Origin: Pirellulaceae bacterium
GTDB lineage: Bacteria > Planctomycetota > Planctomycetia > Pirellulales > Pirellulaceae
Reading direction: 5' to 3'
DNA length: 64,000 nucleotides
Assembly: GCA_022448315.1 (NCBI GenBank)
Contig: JAKVCA010000024.1
Span: forward strand, 1 to 64,000
Positions 8,679 to 19,055 of this stretch are shown piece after piece. The notes beneath the pieces were generated by a model. The model had not been told where the DNA came from and made no database searches. It worked only from the letters and a program-made list of their open reading frames with translations. The translations under genes and the position numbers were made by a program. Position 1 is the first letter of the stretch. Each line of letters starts with the position of its first letter.

Positions 8679-9614
8679 ATGTCTGAACCTTTGGCTTTAT
8701 GGAACGGTGAGTTTGTCCCTGCATCCAAAGTATCGGTCCCCATTTACGATGGGGGATTCGTCCAAGGGAGTACCGTCGCAGAGCAAGTTCGCACGTTTTC
8801 GGGCGATCTTTTCGCACTCGATGAGCATCTTGAACGTTTGCAACGGAGCCTTGATTGCATCCGCGTCAAACTGCCCTACTCCCTGTCCGAAGTCCGACAA
8901 TGGATGATCCGCCTCGTCGAGAACAACCACGCTTTGCTCGACGAGGGTGACGACCTTGCCCTTTGCCTTTTTGTGACTCCCGGCCCCTACCTGAGTTTTG
9001 CCGCTGCCCCGGGTATTGTTCCCTCGGACCGACAAGGACCCGCACTGGTCATGCACACGTATCCGTTGCCTTTCCGCAATTGGGTCAAACAATACGAGGT
9101 GGGTGAACAGTTGGAGTTTGTTGAAGTTCGGGAGGTTCCCGCCGAATGTTGGCCGGCCGCTCTGAAATGCCGTAGCCGAATGCACTACTATCTGGCAGAC
9201 ATTCAGGCGCGTGAGAAAAATCCAAATGCACGGGCCTTGCTTCTCGATATCCACGGTTATCTTGCGGAAGCTTCAACCGCGAGCGTTTTCCTCTATCGTG
9301 AAGAAGAAGGCTTTGTCGCTCCACGGGAGGAAGATGTCCTCCCAAGCATCAGCCTTCGAACTTTGAGACGGTTCGCCGAAGATCGGGAAATCCCATGGGT
9401 CCACCGGCGTATTCAACCCGAGGAGGTCTTTGACTCCCAAGAAGTTCTCTTGTGCAGCACCTCGCCTTGCGTCCTCCCTGTCACCCAAATTGATCGCCGT
9501 CCGATCGGCACGGGGCGACCCGGAAACCGATGGCAAGAGCTGATGGAGTGCTGGAACGAACATCTGAGGCTCAATGTGGTTGAGCAAGCCAAGTCGTTCG
9601 CAGCAAGAAGCTGA
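8679..9614 (+). CDS. Class IV PLP aminotransferase (IlvE/PabC family)
   Basis: A 311-residue fold-type IV PLP enzyme (PF01063). The N-terminus shows LWNGEFVPASKVSVPIYDGGF, as in branched-chain aminotransferases, D-amino acid aminotransferases and aminodeoxychorismate lyases. The Schiff-base Lys is probably the one in ALKCRSRMHYYLAD, and the cofactor Glu lies in GYLAEASTASVF. These motifs do not separate IlvE from PabC, so the substrate is left open. An in-frame GTG at 8664 would add five residues; ATG at 8679 is preferred. It follows mtaB by 41 bases and is followed by a strong terminator at 9755-9784. Confidence 0.87.
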   Translation: MSEPLALWNGEFVPASKVSVPIYDGGFVQGSTVAEQVRTFSGDLFALDEHLERLQRSLDCIRVKLPYSLSEVRQWMIRLVENNHALLDEGDDLALCLFVTPGPYLSFAAAPGIVPSDRQGPALVMHTYPLPFRNWVKQYEVGEQLEFVEVREVPAECWPAALKCRSRMHYYLADIQAREKNPNARALLLDIHGYLAEASTASVFLYREEEGFVAPREEDVLPSISLRTLRRFAEDREIPWVHRRIQPEEVFDSQEVLLCSTSPCVLPVTQIDRRPIGTGRPGNRWQELMECWNEHLRLNVVEQAKSFAARS

Positions 9615-9949
9615 GCGGCCTGACCACGGCCTCGGGCCAGCTGCCTACGGCTTCCGAACTTCTTCAATCACCCAGTGACCCCCGTCGCAACGGCAGTTCT
9701 TTAATCTTCATGACGCGAACTGAAGCCTTGGTCTTCCCGAAAATTCCAAGAGAGCTCTCAGCCCCGCTGAGAGACGGCTTTTTTAAGGGTGAACTCCGGG
9801 TTCTGGGAAATGCTGGAGAACCGCAGCCCATGCGGTTATATTGATACGCCCACAGCCGGCTCGTCATGAGAATTCGTCCGCCGGCTTCCCCAATGTCGTC
9901 GATGCAGACGGCTTTTGACCACACCTATGATGCCCCCGGAGATACCCGC
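9615..9949. other. Intergenic region with terminator and promoter of DUF3500 gene
   Basis: This 335-base stretch contains the terminator at 9755-9784 and then the leader of the DUF3500 gene. No gene is seen in it. Confidence 0.6.
9755..9784 (+). terminator. Rho-independent terminator after the class IV aminotransferase
   Basis: A perfect 8-bp stem (9755-9762 with 9766-9773), a CCC loop, and a run of six T at 9779-9784. Confidence 0.85.
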
Positions 9950-11014
9950 ATGTCGCTTCGTCGCTATACGTACCTCGCCGTTTGCCTTGCCTTGACTGCA
10001 GGCATTGTCGGTTTTGCCTTCAACCGCACAGTCGCGACGGCACCCTCGATGACGACGGCAGCCACCCAATGGCTAGAGACGTTGGATGCAGACCAGAAAG
10101 AGTCGGTGCTTTTCGACTATGACGCGCCTCAACGGGTAGGTTGGCATTTCATTCCCAAGGAAACGCGGAAAGGCCTCGCCATTCGGGATATGAACGACGC
10201 CCAGAAAGAGGCCGCCACAAAGTTGCTATCCTCCTGTTTAAGCAGCGTGGGCTATCGAAAAGCAAAGCAAATCATGGCCCTTGAGGCATTGCTGGGTCTC
10301 TTGCAGTCTGAGGCGGGTGGCCGGGGACCAGAGCGTGATCCCACCAAGTACTACTTTACAATCTTCGGCACTCCCCAATCGGGAGCGCGATGGGGTCTAA
10401 GCATAGAAGGTCACCATCTTTCGTTGAACTTTGTCGTTGAGGGGGATGATGTCGTCTCCAGTTCACCCACGTTCTTTGCAACGAACCCCACCATCGTCAA
10501 TCGTTTCTTCAAGGACGCGGATGGCGGTTACAACCTGCTCCGAGGCGAACGTGTGATCAATCACGAAGAGCTTCTGGCGTTTGATCTTGTCAACAGCCTG
10601 AATGAAGAGCAGCTTGCCGACGCCACGATCGCTGAAAAGGCGCCTGCTGAAATTCGAAATGCGGGTGAGCCACACGCTCCCAAGGAAGAGCCGGTGGGAA
10701 TTAATTACAACAAACTCGACAGATCTCAACAATCTCGCCTTCTCTCGCTGGTTCGAGCATACGCAGGCAATCTGCCAAGAGACGTCTCCACCGCCCGTTT
10801 GAAGGAGATTCAGAGTGCCGGTTGGAAAAATGTCAAGTTCGCCTGGGCCGGAGCTTTGGCACCAGGCATAGGACACTACTACCGGATTGAAGGTCCAACT
10901 TTCTTGATTGAATTCGTCAACACTCAACCTGACGCCGAGGGAAATCCTGCCAGCCATATCCATTGCGTCTGGCGGGATCCACGCGGAGACTTTGCTCTTT
11001 CTGCCGGCGAGTAA
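9950..11014 (+). CDS. DUF3500 exported protein
   Basis: A 354-residue protein with an N-terminal hydrophobic signal (RRYTYLAVCLALTAGIVGFAF), so probably exported or anchored. The family is recognised from GWHFIPKETRKGLAIRDM, the Gln-rich helix NDAQKEAATKLL, the segment YYFTIFGTP, and the hallmark EGHHLSLNF. DUF3500 proteins are common in planctomycetes and have no proven function; the two adjacent His suggest a metal or catalytic site, which is inference. ATG at 9950 has CGGAGA 8 bases upstream and gives the signal peptide; a frame opening at 9866 adds 28 residues. The DUF1080 gene follows after 74 bases on the same strand and probably shares its transcript. Confidence 0.88.
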   Translation: MSLRRYTYLAVCLALTAGIVGFAFNRTVATAPSMTTAATQWLETLDADQKESVLFDYDAPQRVGWHFIPKETRKGLAIRDMNDAQKEAATKLLSSCLSSVGYRKAKQIMALEALLGLLQSEAGGRGPERDPTKYYFTIFGTPQSGARWGLSIEGHHLSLNFVVEGDDVVSSSPTFFATNPTIVNRFFKDADGGYNLLRGERVINHEELLAFDLVNSLNEEQLADATIAEKAPAEIRNAGEPHAPKEEPVGINYNKLDRSQQSRLLSLVRAYAGNLPRDVSTARLKEIQSAGWKNVKFAWAGALAPGIGHYYRIEGPTFLIEFVNTQPDAEGNPASHIHCVWRDPRGDFALSAGE

Positions 11015-11088
11015 TGGTAAAACCACGGCGATTACGTTTACTTCATCTGGATTTTCTACTCCAAGGCTCTAGATCGGAAACCTATGCC

Positions 11089-11787
11089 ATGAAACGTTGC
11101 ACGTTGCTTTCTGGACTGATGTCTTTTGCCACACTCGTCCTTCTGAATTCAACCTCGAATGCTCAGGATGACGATTTCAAGTCCATATTCAATGGCAAGG
11201 ACCTTACCGGCTGGGAAGGCCAACCCGAGCTGTGGAGCGTTCAGGACGGAGCGATTACAGGCACCACCTCCGCCGATGCCCCAATCAAATCGAATACCTT
11301 TTTGATTTGGAAAGCTGGGGAACTGAAAGATTTTGAACTGCGGCTCAAATTCCGCATCGTGGATGGCAACTCGGGAATCCAGTATCGAAGCACTGCATCG
11401 GATAATTACGCGGTGGGCGGCTATCAGGCCGACATCGACGCCACGATGCGTTTTATGGGGATTCTCTATGAGGAACGAGGTCGTGGAGTCCTTGCGAATC
11501 GCGGTAAAAAAGTGACGATCAAATCCGATGGCAACAAGGAGGAGACCGGCCAGACGTGTAAGGAAGAAGAACTCCTGGCTTCAATCAAGAAGGAAGATTG
11601 GAACGAGTACGTCATCATGGCGAAAGGCAATCATCTGACCCAAAAAATCAATGGGCACACGACCGTTGATGTCACTGACGAACAGTCCGACAAAGCGAAG
11701 AAGAATGGAGTCCTCGCCTTCCAACTTCACGTCGGGCCTCCAATGATCGTCCAATTCAAAGATATTCTTTTGAAAGAGCTGAAGTAA
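11089..11787 (+). CDS. DUF1080 (3-keto-disaccharide hydrolase-like) exported protein
   Basis: A 232-residue protein: signal peptide (LLSGLMSFATLVLLNSTSNA, cleavage before QDDD), then one DUF1080/PF06439 concanavalin-like domain. Typical stretches are FKSIFNGKDLTGWEG, FLIWKAGELKDFELRLKFR, NSGIQYRS and the C-terminal VQFKDILLKEL. Members include 3-keto-glycoside hydrolases, so a role in sugar breakdown outside the cytoplasm is likely but not shown here. The ATG at 11089 gives the signal peptide. It follows the DUF3500 gene and ends before a clear terminator, so the two form an operon. Confidence 0.92.
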   Translation: MKRCTLLSGLMSFATLVLLNSTSNAQDDDFKSIFNGKDLTGWEGQPELWSVQDGAITGTTSADAPIKSNTFLIWKAGELKDFELRLKFRIVDGNSGIQYRSTASDNYAVGGYQADIDATMRFMGILYEERGRGVLANRGKKVTIKSDGNKEETGQTCKEEELLASIKKEDWNEYVIMAKGNHLTQKINGHTTVDVTDEQSDKAKKNGVLAFQLHVGPPMIVQFKDILLKELK

Positions 11788-11808
11788 CGGAAGACTGCGT
11801 TTCATGAA

Positions 11809-11845
11809 AGCCGCCATCCAAAGCCTTGGGTGAGCGGCTTTTTTT
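11809..11845 (+). terminator. Rho-independent terminator after the DUF1080 gene
   Basis: The stem AGCCGC (11809-11814) pairs with GCGGCT (11834-11839), with further pairing in the loop, followed by seven T. Confidence 0.8.
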
Positions 11846-11922
11846 AACGGCCTGTCGTTGGTGGGAATTGCCATTCACTTCGTAACGGCCGCAATGATTC
11901 CGGAACCCGAACCTCAGCGCAT

Positions 11923-11947
11923 AAAAAAAGCCTCTGGATCCAGAGGC
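11923..11947 (-). terminator. Rho-independent terminator of the LRR gene
   Basis: The perfect palindrome GCCTCTGGATCCAGAGGC (11930-11947) is followed on the minus strand by seven T (11923-11929), 30 bases past the LRR gene stop. Confidence 0.88.
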
Positions 11948-11976
11948 CTAATCAGTCATTGCGAGAGGATGGTTGA

Positions 11977-12660
11977 TTATTTATCGCCGTCTTTCTCCTC
12001 AGGCTTCTTCTCCTCAGGCTTCTTCTCCTCAGGCTTCTTCTCCTCAGGCTTCTTCTCCTCAGAGTCTGCATCTTCCTCTTTGGCGGCTTCGCCTTCCGTT
12101 TCCTCGGGCGCCGGTTTGTTCAACTCTCCGCCGAGCACGACTTCGAGTTCCGGCAAAGCCTCTTTGAGTTTCGCCGCCCCCTCCGGCGTAACTTGGGTTT
12201 GCCAAACATAAAGTTTTTTCAGCGAACTCAAACCCTTGAGATGCTCGAGCCCCGCATCACTCACCTGAGTCCCATAGAGATTCAGGTAAACAAGCGCGGG
12301 CAAATCCTTCAGATGAGCCAGCCCGACGTCCGTCACCCCGGTCTTTTCGAGGTGAAGTCGACTCAACGTTTTACACTGACCCACCTGCTGCAGTCCCCCA
12401 TCCGTGATTTTGGTTCCCCGCAAGTTCAACCAGATCAGTTGATTCAATTTCGGAAGATGAACCAGTCCCTCATCGGTCAACTCGGTTCCAGACAAATGAA
12501 AAGCCGCTTCTTTTTCCTCGGAGTCCGCCGCCACCACTCGGATGCTTCCCCCGAGTCCCGTCAACGCCTCGATCGCCTGCTCTTCTGTCTCTTGAGCATT
12601 CACGACCGCACCCATCAAACCCATCAACAGGGCTGAAATCCCAAACAAGCCACGCAACAT
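11977..12660 (-). CDS. Exported leucine-rich-repeat protein with charged repeat tail
   Basis: A 227-residue protein: signal peptide ending at VVNA, about five 24-residue leucine-rich repeats of the bacterial type (for example LNLRGTKITDGGL, LHLEKTGVTDVGL, LNLYGTQVSDAGL), then a tail of four perfect EEKKP units followed by EEKDGDK. Such LRR proteins are abundant in planctomycetes and are presumed protein-interaction scaffolds; no enzyme motif is present. The ATG at 12660 is supported by GGGAGGG about 9 bases upstream; a frame reaching 12744 is longer but has no signal peptide. It is transcribed away from the GH10-like gene and ends in its own terminator. Confidence 0.85.
   Translation of the reverse strand: MLRGLFGISALLMGLMGAVVNAQETEEQAIEALTGLGGSIRVVAADSEEKEAAFHLSGTELTDEGLVHLPKLNQLIWLNLRGTKITDGGLQQVGQCKTLSRLHLEKTGVTDVGLAHLKDLPALVYLNLYGTQVSDAGLEHLKGLSSLKKLYVWQTQVTPEGAAKLKEALPELEVVLGGELNKPAPEETEGEAAKEEDADSEEKKPEEKKPEEKKPEEKKPEEKDGDK
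11996..12055. repeat. Four perfect copies of a 15-bp unit
   Basis: The unit TCCTCAGGCTTCTTC occurs at 11996, 12011, 12026 and 12041, and a fifth copy begins before diverging. It encodes the EEKKP tail of the LRR protein and could change copy number by slippage. Confidence 0.95.
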
Positions 12661-12802
12661 TCGCCTGACCCTCCCTTGAACTGATGACTGACTGACAATA
12701 GTGAGTCTGACATCATCCCCGGATGAACGCCGGGAGTCAAACATGGCCCGAGAAATCGGGAGAACGCTTGCTCGATGTCATACCAATCCAGGCTCAGCAG
12801 CT

Positions 12803-14233
12803 TCAACGCGAAAGACCAAAACCGTCCTTAATCCAATCCATGGCGATCGACAATGCGGTTTGTTCCGCCATTTCCTCTTGGTCTTGGTTCGGCTTGGGCA
12901 AATTGGACCAAAATACGGCATGAACGCCGGCGTTATTGTCCAGCTGGCGAAGCCAAAGTGGAAAATCACGCAGGCGCGCCGGTGCAGAACCAGACATGGC
13001 GTCCCCTTCCAACGGATCGCCTTGACCTGTCACAACGACCATTGGCAAACCAAACATGCCCCACTGCCCAATCCGATCCATCAACTGGCACGCATCACGA
13101 GGCCACGATTGCCCGGCCTCCGTTCCAAATTCAATCTCCAACGCAAAGCCGGCAAGATCGATATTCGAACGTAGAAGTCCATCGGCAACGTGCAAAACCG
13201 GATATTCGTCTTCAATCGCATGACATTCGCTGAAAGGCTGCGTTACCCCAACGATAAACGGGAGTTGATCCGTGACTCGACGAAGACCAATGGCAGCATC
13301 CACAATCAACTGCAAACGCGAGGCTGCCGGCCAGCCAGTATCCCCCCCCCGATTGATCCTGGTGGCCAACAAACATAGATCCACTTCTGAAGCACAACGC
13401 TTAACGACCTGCATAATGAAGTTCTGTACGGCCGTTCTCACCTCTTCAAAGTTGGAACTGGATTCCACAATCCAATCGGGCAGCCAAGCCCGATCGAATT
13501 GCAAGATTGGCCCAAGCATGACATTCCAGTCGTAAGCGTTGGCTTTTGCCAACTGCTCATCCAAACTCGACCAATCCCATTCCTCAGGCGCGGGCTGAAT
13601 CTTTCGCCACGAAACAGAAATAGCGACCGTATTCAAAATCTTTGAAAGATCATCCATTCGCTCTGGTTGCGTTAGTTCGGAGGGTCCCAGCCAAGCGCCT
13701 CTCAAGGTTCTCGACATCGAATCTTCAGCCGTTTCACGCGTCGAGCACCAGACAAGATACTCCTCCATGGCCTGATCGATCACCTCAAGCGAAGTATCAA
13801 TGGTACTAATGCAGAGCGTCTCACAAGCGGCCACGTCACCTCGCACGCTTACCGCCTGACAAAATGCTTGAGCACAGTGCTCCACTCGTTCGGAGAGGGA
13901 CGCGGAAGGCTGGAAACCATTGACCTCCCATGCAGCGACCCGGTTTCGCAGGCGGTCAACGATTCCTCTCGTCAATTCGAGCCAAAGCAGGCCGGACTTA
14001 CCTGAGGGCTTGAGCGTGGAGGTCACCAAAGTCAGAATCTCCCCCGTCGCCGAAATGAACTGTTGGTGCAGTTTCGGGGAGTCCTCTTTGTCGTATTTCA
14101 GGACTACCTCGTTCTCACGTTCTTCCCAGACAGCCGGCCACGGCGTCTGATCAGGTCCTGCGAGATAACTGGCTTCATCCCCGATCACTGGCATTCTCGT
14201 ACGATTGTGTATGACAAACCGCAATTCGGACAT
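12803..14233 (-). CDS. Glycoside hydrolase 10-like TIM-barrel protein
   Basis: A 476-residue protein without a clear signal peptide. Residues from about 180 onward resemble the endo-xylanase-like (GH10-type) barrel of planctomycete hypothetical proteins: ISVSWRKIQPAPEEWDWSSL is the typical early barrel strand, followed by GPILQFDRAWLPDW and a late strand ALEIEFG whose Glu sits where a GH10 nucleophile would be. The usual NE pair of GH10 is not obvious, so activity is uncertain. The first 180 residues (jelly-roll-like) are not recognised. ATG at 14233 has AGGAGAG 9 bases upstream. The coding strand contains a run of nine G at 13342-13350. Confidence 0.6.
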   Translation of the reverse strand: MSELRFVIHNRTRMPVIGDEASYLAGPDQTPWPAVWEERENEVVLKYDKEDSPKLHQQFISATGEILTLVTSTLKPSGKSGLLWLELTRGIVDRLRNRVAAWEVNGFQPSASLSERVEHCAQAFCQAVSVRGDVAACETLCISTIDTSLEVIDQAMEEYLVWCSTRETAEDSMSRTLRGAWLGPSELTQPERMDDLSKILNTVAISVSWRKIQPAPEEWDWSSLDEQLAKANAYDWNVMLGPILQFDRAWLPDWIVESSSNFEEVRTAVQNFIMQVVKRCASEVDLCLLATRINRGGDTGWPAASRLQLIVDAAIGLRRVTDQLPFIVGVTQPFSECHAIEDEYPVLHVADGLLRSNIDLAGFALEIEFGTEAGQSWPRDACQLMDRIGQWGMFGLPMVVVTGQGDPLEGDAMSGSAPARLRDFPLWLRQLDNNAGVHAVFWSNLPKPNQDQEEMAEQTALSIAMDWIKDGFGLSR

Positions 14234-14375
14234 GCCTGTGATCTCTCCTGGAAAATCCGACCCAAAGGGGCATAACTGACATACATGGGCCAGCGGCCAA
14301 CTCCAATTCGGACTACGCTAACATGATGCGACTTTCACCGCTACACGCCTGCCGTCTCAGGTCGCTTACTACGCC

Positions 14376-14939
14376 TTAGTCATTTGGGTAAAGCTCGTCT
14401 CGACTGGGAGATTTCCCCGTAAAGGCCTCGAATTCTGGCGGTCCCCAGTGATCGTAGTCGTAAAACCGCCATTGCTCATTCTCTTTTCGGAGGTTGAGTT
14501 CGACCACTCTCAAAACTCGACCCCCGTAACCGATCTGCGCCGCTCTTACATCAACGAGAACACGAAACTCGACCGTTGCCTCCAATCGGCCTTGCTTTTC
14601 CACAATCTCGAACGGCTCGATACGCCGGACGAGGCAGTATTCGAACTGGTATTGGGGCATTTCACTTTCGATATCTTCGAGACACCGAGTGGCGGACGGC
14701 GATACCATCTCGAGCGTCGCTTTGATATCGTTCCTTCCAACCGCATCCGCAAGTCCATAGATCGCCGACCGGACTTGTTCCTTTTCCGTCACGATGAGCC
14801 CATCTACCCAGACTCCGACGATGGTCCCAAGTATCGTCACGACCATCCCTCCCAACGCAGCCCGACTTTGAAATTGGTAAGCCACCCCCAAAAGTGCCGC
14901 GGCGAGAACGATGCCGATCAAAATGATCCAAAAACCCAT
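14376..14939 (-). CDS. Hypothetical membrane protein with NTF2-like tail
   Basis: A 187-residue protein not recognised by family. Two membrane helices are seen at about residues 3-20 and 29-50 (WIILIGIVLAAALLGVAY; LGGMVVTILGTIVGVWV). The remaining 130 residues read like a SnoaL/NTF2-type cone (helix ATLEMVSPSATRCLEDI, then strands ending in WRFYDYDHWGP). ATG at 14939 has CGGAGA about 9 bases upstream. It is 142 bases upstream of the GH10-like gene on the same strand. Function unknown. Confidence 0.7.
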   Translation of the reverse strand: MGFWIILIGIVLAAALLGVAYQFQSRAALGGMVVTILGTIVGVWVDGLIVTEKEQVRSAIYGLADAVGRNDIKATLEMVSPSATRCLEDIESEMPQYQFEYCLVRRIEPFEIVEKQGRLEATVEFRVLVDVRAAQIGYGGRVLRVVELNLRKENEQWRFYDYDHWGPPEFEAFTGKSPSRDELYPND

Positions 14940-15152
14940 CTATCCATTCTCCGCTGAAACCGAAGCTGGCACATCACTCGGGGTAACTCTGATACCATCA
15001 TCAAGTCGCCAGATTTCATCACCAGTTTCGGCCACTTTTTCGTACTTGCTACAAATTCATTGTGCCTGAGGGTTCGCCGTACGTCCCAGCCTCTTGGCGA
15101 AGGTCTGCATTTGACCTAACGTCGGCGAGTCCACCCCCTCCAATGCAAGCCA

Positions 15153-15509
15153 TCACTCTTTCACAGCAAGCCTTCGTCGCTGAACAAAAAAACCGACCCA
15201 CGCAACCAACAATGTCAACGCCATGAAACTTACCAGAATCTGAAACTGCTGCCGCCAGCGATTTTTCGCATCCATGGCATCGGAAACGGTGTCGCCTTCC
15301 TGTGTCTCAGGCCCCATCTTGTCCGACTCCGACATCGACCACCGGATCCCTTCTGCTCGCTGATCCAAGCGGGCTTGCCGCGCGATCCATTTCGGCCCCG
15401 CCAAGACCATTAATACGAGCCCCGTGGTGGCAAAGGCATAGACCCAAAACCAAGGTGAATCGGTGACAACCGGTTTAGGCACTTGCTGACTCCCAACCTC
15501 CCGATTCAT
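15153..15509 (-). CDS. Small two-helix membrane protein, unknown function
   Basis: A 118-residue protein with two hydrophobic helices (WFWVYAFATTGLVLMVLAG and FQILVSFMALTLLVAWVGFF) flanking a charged loop, ending in RRRLAVKE. The frame continues upstream to 15743 but that part crosses the enolase terminator, so the ATG at 15509 is preferred. No domain is recognised; its position just after eno on the same strand is probably incidental because a terminator separates them. Confidence 0.65.
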   Translation of the reverse strand: MNREVGSQQVPKPVVTDSPWFWVYAFATTGLVLMVLAGPKWIARQARLDQRAEGIRWSMSESDKMGPETQEGDTVSDAMDAKNRWRQQFQILVSFMALTLLVAWVGFFVQRRRLAVKE

Positions 15510-15524
15510 TTTTCTGCAAACCCC

Positions 15525-15569
15525 CAAACAAAAACAAGGCGGCAAAGGTATCTTGACCTTTACCGCCTT
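15525..15569 (-). terminator. Rho-independent terminator of eno
   Basis: A 14-bp stem (15536-15549 with 15556-15569, one mismatch) is followed on the minus strand by GTTTTTGTTT, about 80 bases past the eno stop. Confidence 0.88.
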
Positions 15570-15648
15570 ATGACAAATTACCGTTTCATTCCACCCGGGT
15601 CCAATCGTTCGCAAAACGGAACAACAGAATGACCGTCGAGTTCGAAAC

Positions 15649-17417
<1,769 letters not shown>

Positions 17418-18908
17418 ATGATGAACCCACAACGTGTTTTGCCCATTCTTGGGGCCGTCCTTGTCTGGATCGGCAGCATCGTCATAGATCCCGCGATATC
17501 GCAAGCCGCCGAGGCCAACGCTCTCCATCACTATTTACCGAAGGCCGAAGCGATTCAACGCCCGAATGTCATCCTCGTTTTCATCGATGACATGGGCTGG
17601 GGTGACCTCACCTGTTTTGGCAACAACGAAGTGAAAACCCAAAATATTGACCGTCTGGCAAAGGAAGGGATCCGCTTCGAACAGTTCTATGTCAACTCAC
17701 CGATTTGCTCCCCTTCGAGGGTTGCGATTTCCACGGGCCAATACCCGCAGCGTTGGAAGATCACGTCCTACCTCAACAACCGCCAAAACAATCTCGATCG
17801 CGGCATGGCGCAGTGGCTTGACCCTCGGGCGCCCATGCTTGCGCGAGAATTACAGAAGGCAGGATATGCAACCGGCCACTTCGGCAAATGGCACATGGGC
17901 GGCCAACGGGACGTCGGTGACGCTCCGTTGATTACCGAATACGGTTTTGATCAATCGTTGACCAATTTTGAGGGTTTGGGCCCGAGGGTTCTGCCGCTCA
18001 AAGATGCCTACGATGGTAAACCTCCCAAAAAACATGCCCTGGGTTCCGACAAGCTTGGCCGAGGTGAAATCACGTGGCAAGATCGTTCTTTGGTGACCGA
18101 GTCGTTCACTCAGGCCGCTATGACCTTCATTCGCGATGCCGACGCTGCGGGAAAGCCCTTTTACGTGAATCTTTGGCCTGACGACGTTCATTCCCCCTTC
18201 TTTCCTCCCAAAGCCCGTCGGGGTGACGGTGGAAAGCGTACGCTTTACCACGGCGTCCTCGAAACGATGGATGAACAACTGGGCGTTCTGTTCGACTTCA
18301 TCAGGAGTTCTCCCTCACTCGCCGAAAACACTCTGATTCTGCTCTGTTCCGACAACGGTCCCGAGTTGGGCGCCGGAACGGCCCATCCGTTCCGTGGTTA
18401 CAAAACGCATCTTTATGAGGGAGGCATTCGTTCGCCTCTCATCGTTTGGTGGCCCGGTCAAATCAACGCCGAAGTTACGGGAACTGCAAATACCGATTCC
18501 GTACTGTCTGCGATTGACCTTGCCCCCTCACTTCTCGCCTTGACCGGCGTGCAAAGTCAACGATCCAAAGAATGGGATGGTGAGAATCTTGCAGAAACAC
18601 TCTTGGGTCGTTCGCAGGCTTCAAGGAAGCAACCTCTATGTTTCCGCCGCCCCCCTGATCGCAACTCCTTTTACGGCGTCACCGATTTGCCCGACCTCGC
18701 CATCCGGGAAGGCAAATGGAAATTGCTTTGCGAATACGATGGGAGTCAGTCGGAACTCTACAACCTTGAAAGCAACCGTAGCGAAGGTCGTAATGTCGCC
18801 TTCGATCACCCTGATATCGTCAAAACGTTGACCCAAAAAGTTCTTACGTGGCACGCGGCCATGCCGCCAGACCTCGGGGAAACCTTTCAGCCAAGAAGAG
18901 GACGCTGA
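17418..18908 (+). CDS. Exported sulfatase (alkaline phosphatase superfamily)
   Basis: A 496-residue arylsulfatase-family enzyme (PF00884) with a signal peptide (VLPILGAVLVWIGSIVI, cleavage near SQAAEA). The metal-binding DD is in VFIDDMGWGD. The formylglycine site is C97 in CSPSRVAISTG, a complete C-x-P-S-R motif needing an activating enzyme not seen in this window. The second signature is GKWHMGG, and the later metal ligands are in LCSDNGPE. Sulfatases of this type remove sulfate from polysaccharides or sugar esters. ATG at 17418 has GGAGAG about 8 bases upstream; ATG at 17397 is the alternative. The sugar isomerase and Gfo/Idh genes follow on the same strand. Confidence 0.94.
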   Translation: MMNPQRVLPILGAVLVWIGSIVIDPAISQAAEANALHHYLPKAEAIQRPNVILVFIDDMGWGDLTCFGNNEVKTQNIDRLAKEGIRFEQFYVNSPICSPSRVAISTGQYPQRWKITSYLNNRQNNLDRGMAQWLDPRAPMLARELQKAGYATGHFGKWHMGGQRDVGDAPLITEYGFDQSLTNFEGLGPRVLPLKDAYDGKPPKKHALGSDKLGRGEITWQDRSLVTESFTQAAMTFIRDADAAGKPFYVNLWPDDVHSPFFPPKARRGDGGKRTLYHGVLETMDEQLGVLFDFIRSSPSLAENTLILLCSDNGPELGAGTAHPFRGYKTHLYEGGIRSPLIVWWPGQINAEVTGTANTDSVLSAIDLAPSLLALTGVQSQRSKEWDGENLAETLLGRSQASRKQPLCFRRPPDRNSFYGVTDLPDLAIREGKWKLLCEYDGSQSELYNLESNRSEGRNVAFDHPDIVKTLTQKVLTWHAAMPPDLGETFQPRRGR

Positions 18909-18929
18909 ACACCAATTTGTCTGACATCC

Positions 18930-18960
18930 GGATCCGAGGCGAATCGGTTGATTCGGATCC
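18930..18960. other. Inverted repeat between sulfatase and isomerase genes
   Basis: GGATCCGA at 18930-18937 is complementary to TCGGATCC at 18953-18960. No T-run follows on either strand, so it is not a standard terminator; it may partly reduce read-through or stabilise the 3' end. Confidence 0.4.
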
Positions 18961-19055
18961 TATTCATTTCGAAAAGTCCAGCTTGATACGGCCCCCATGC
19001 GTTGTTCGCGTCGCTTGCTTTCTCACCCTGACTACCTGATCGCGGAATCACCAGC

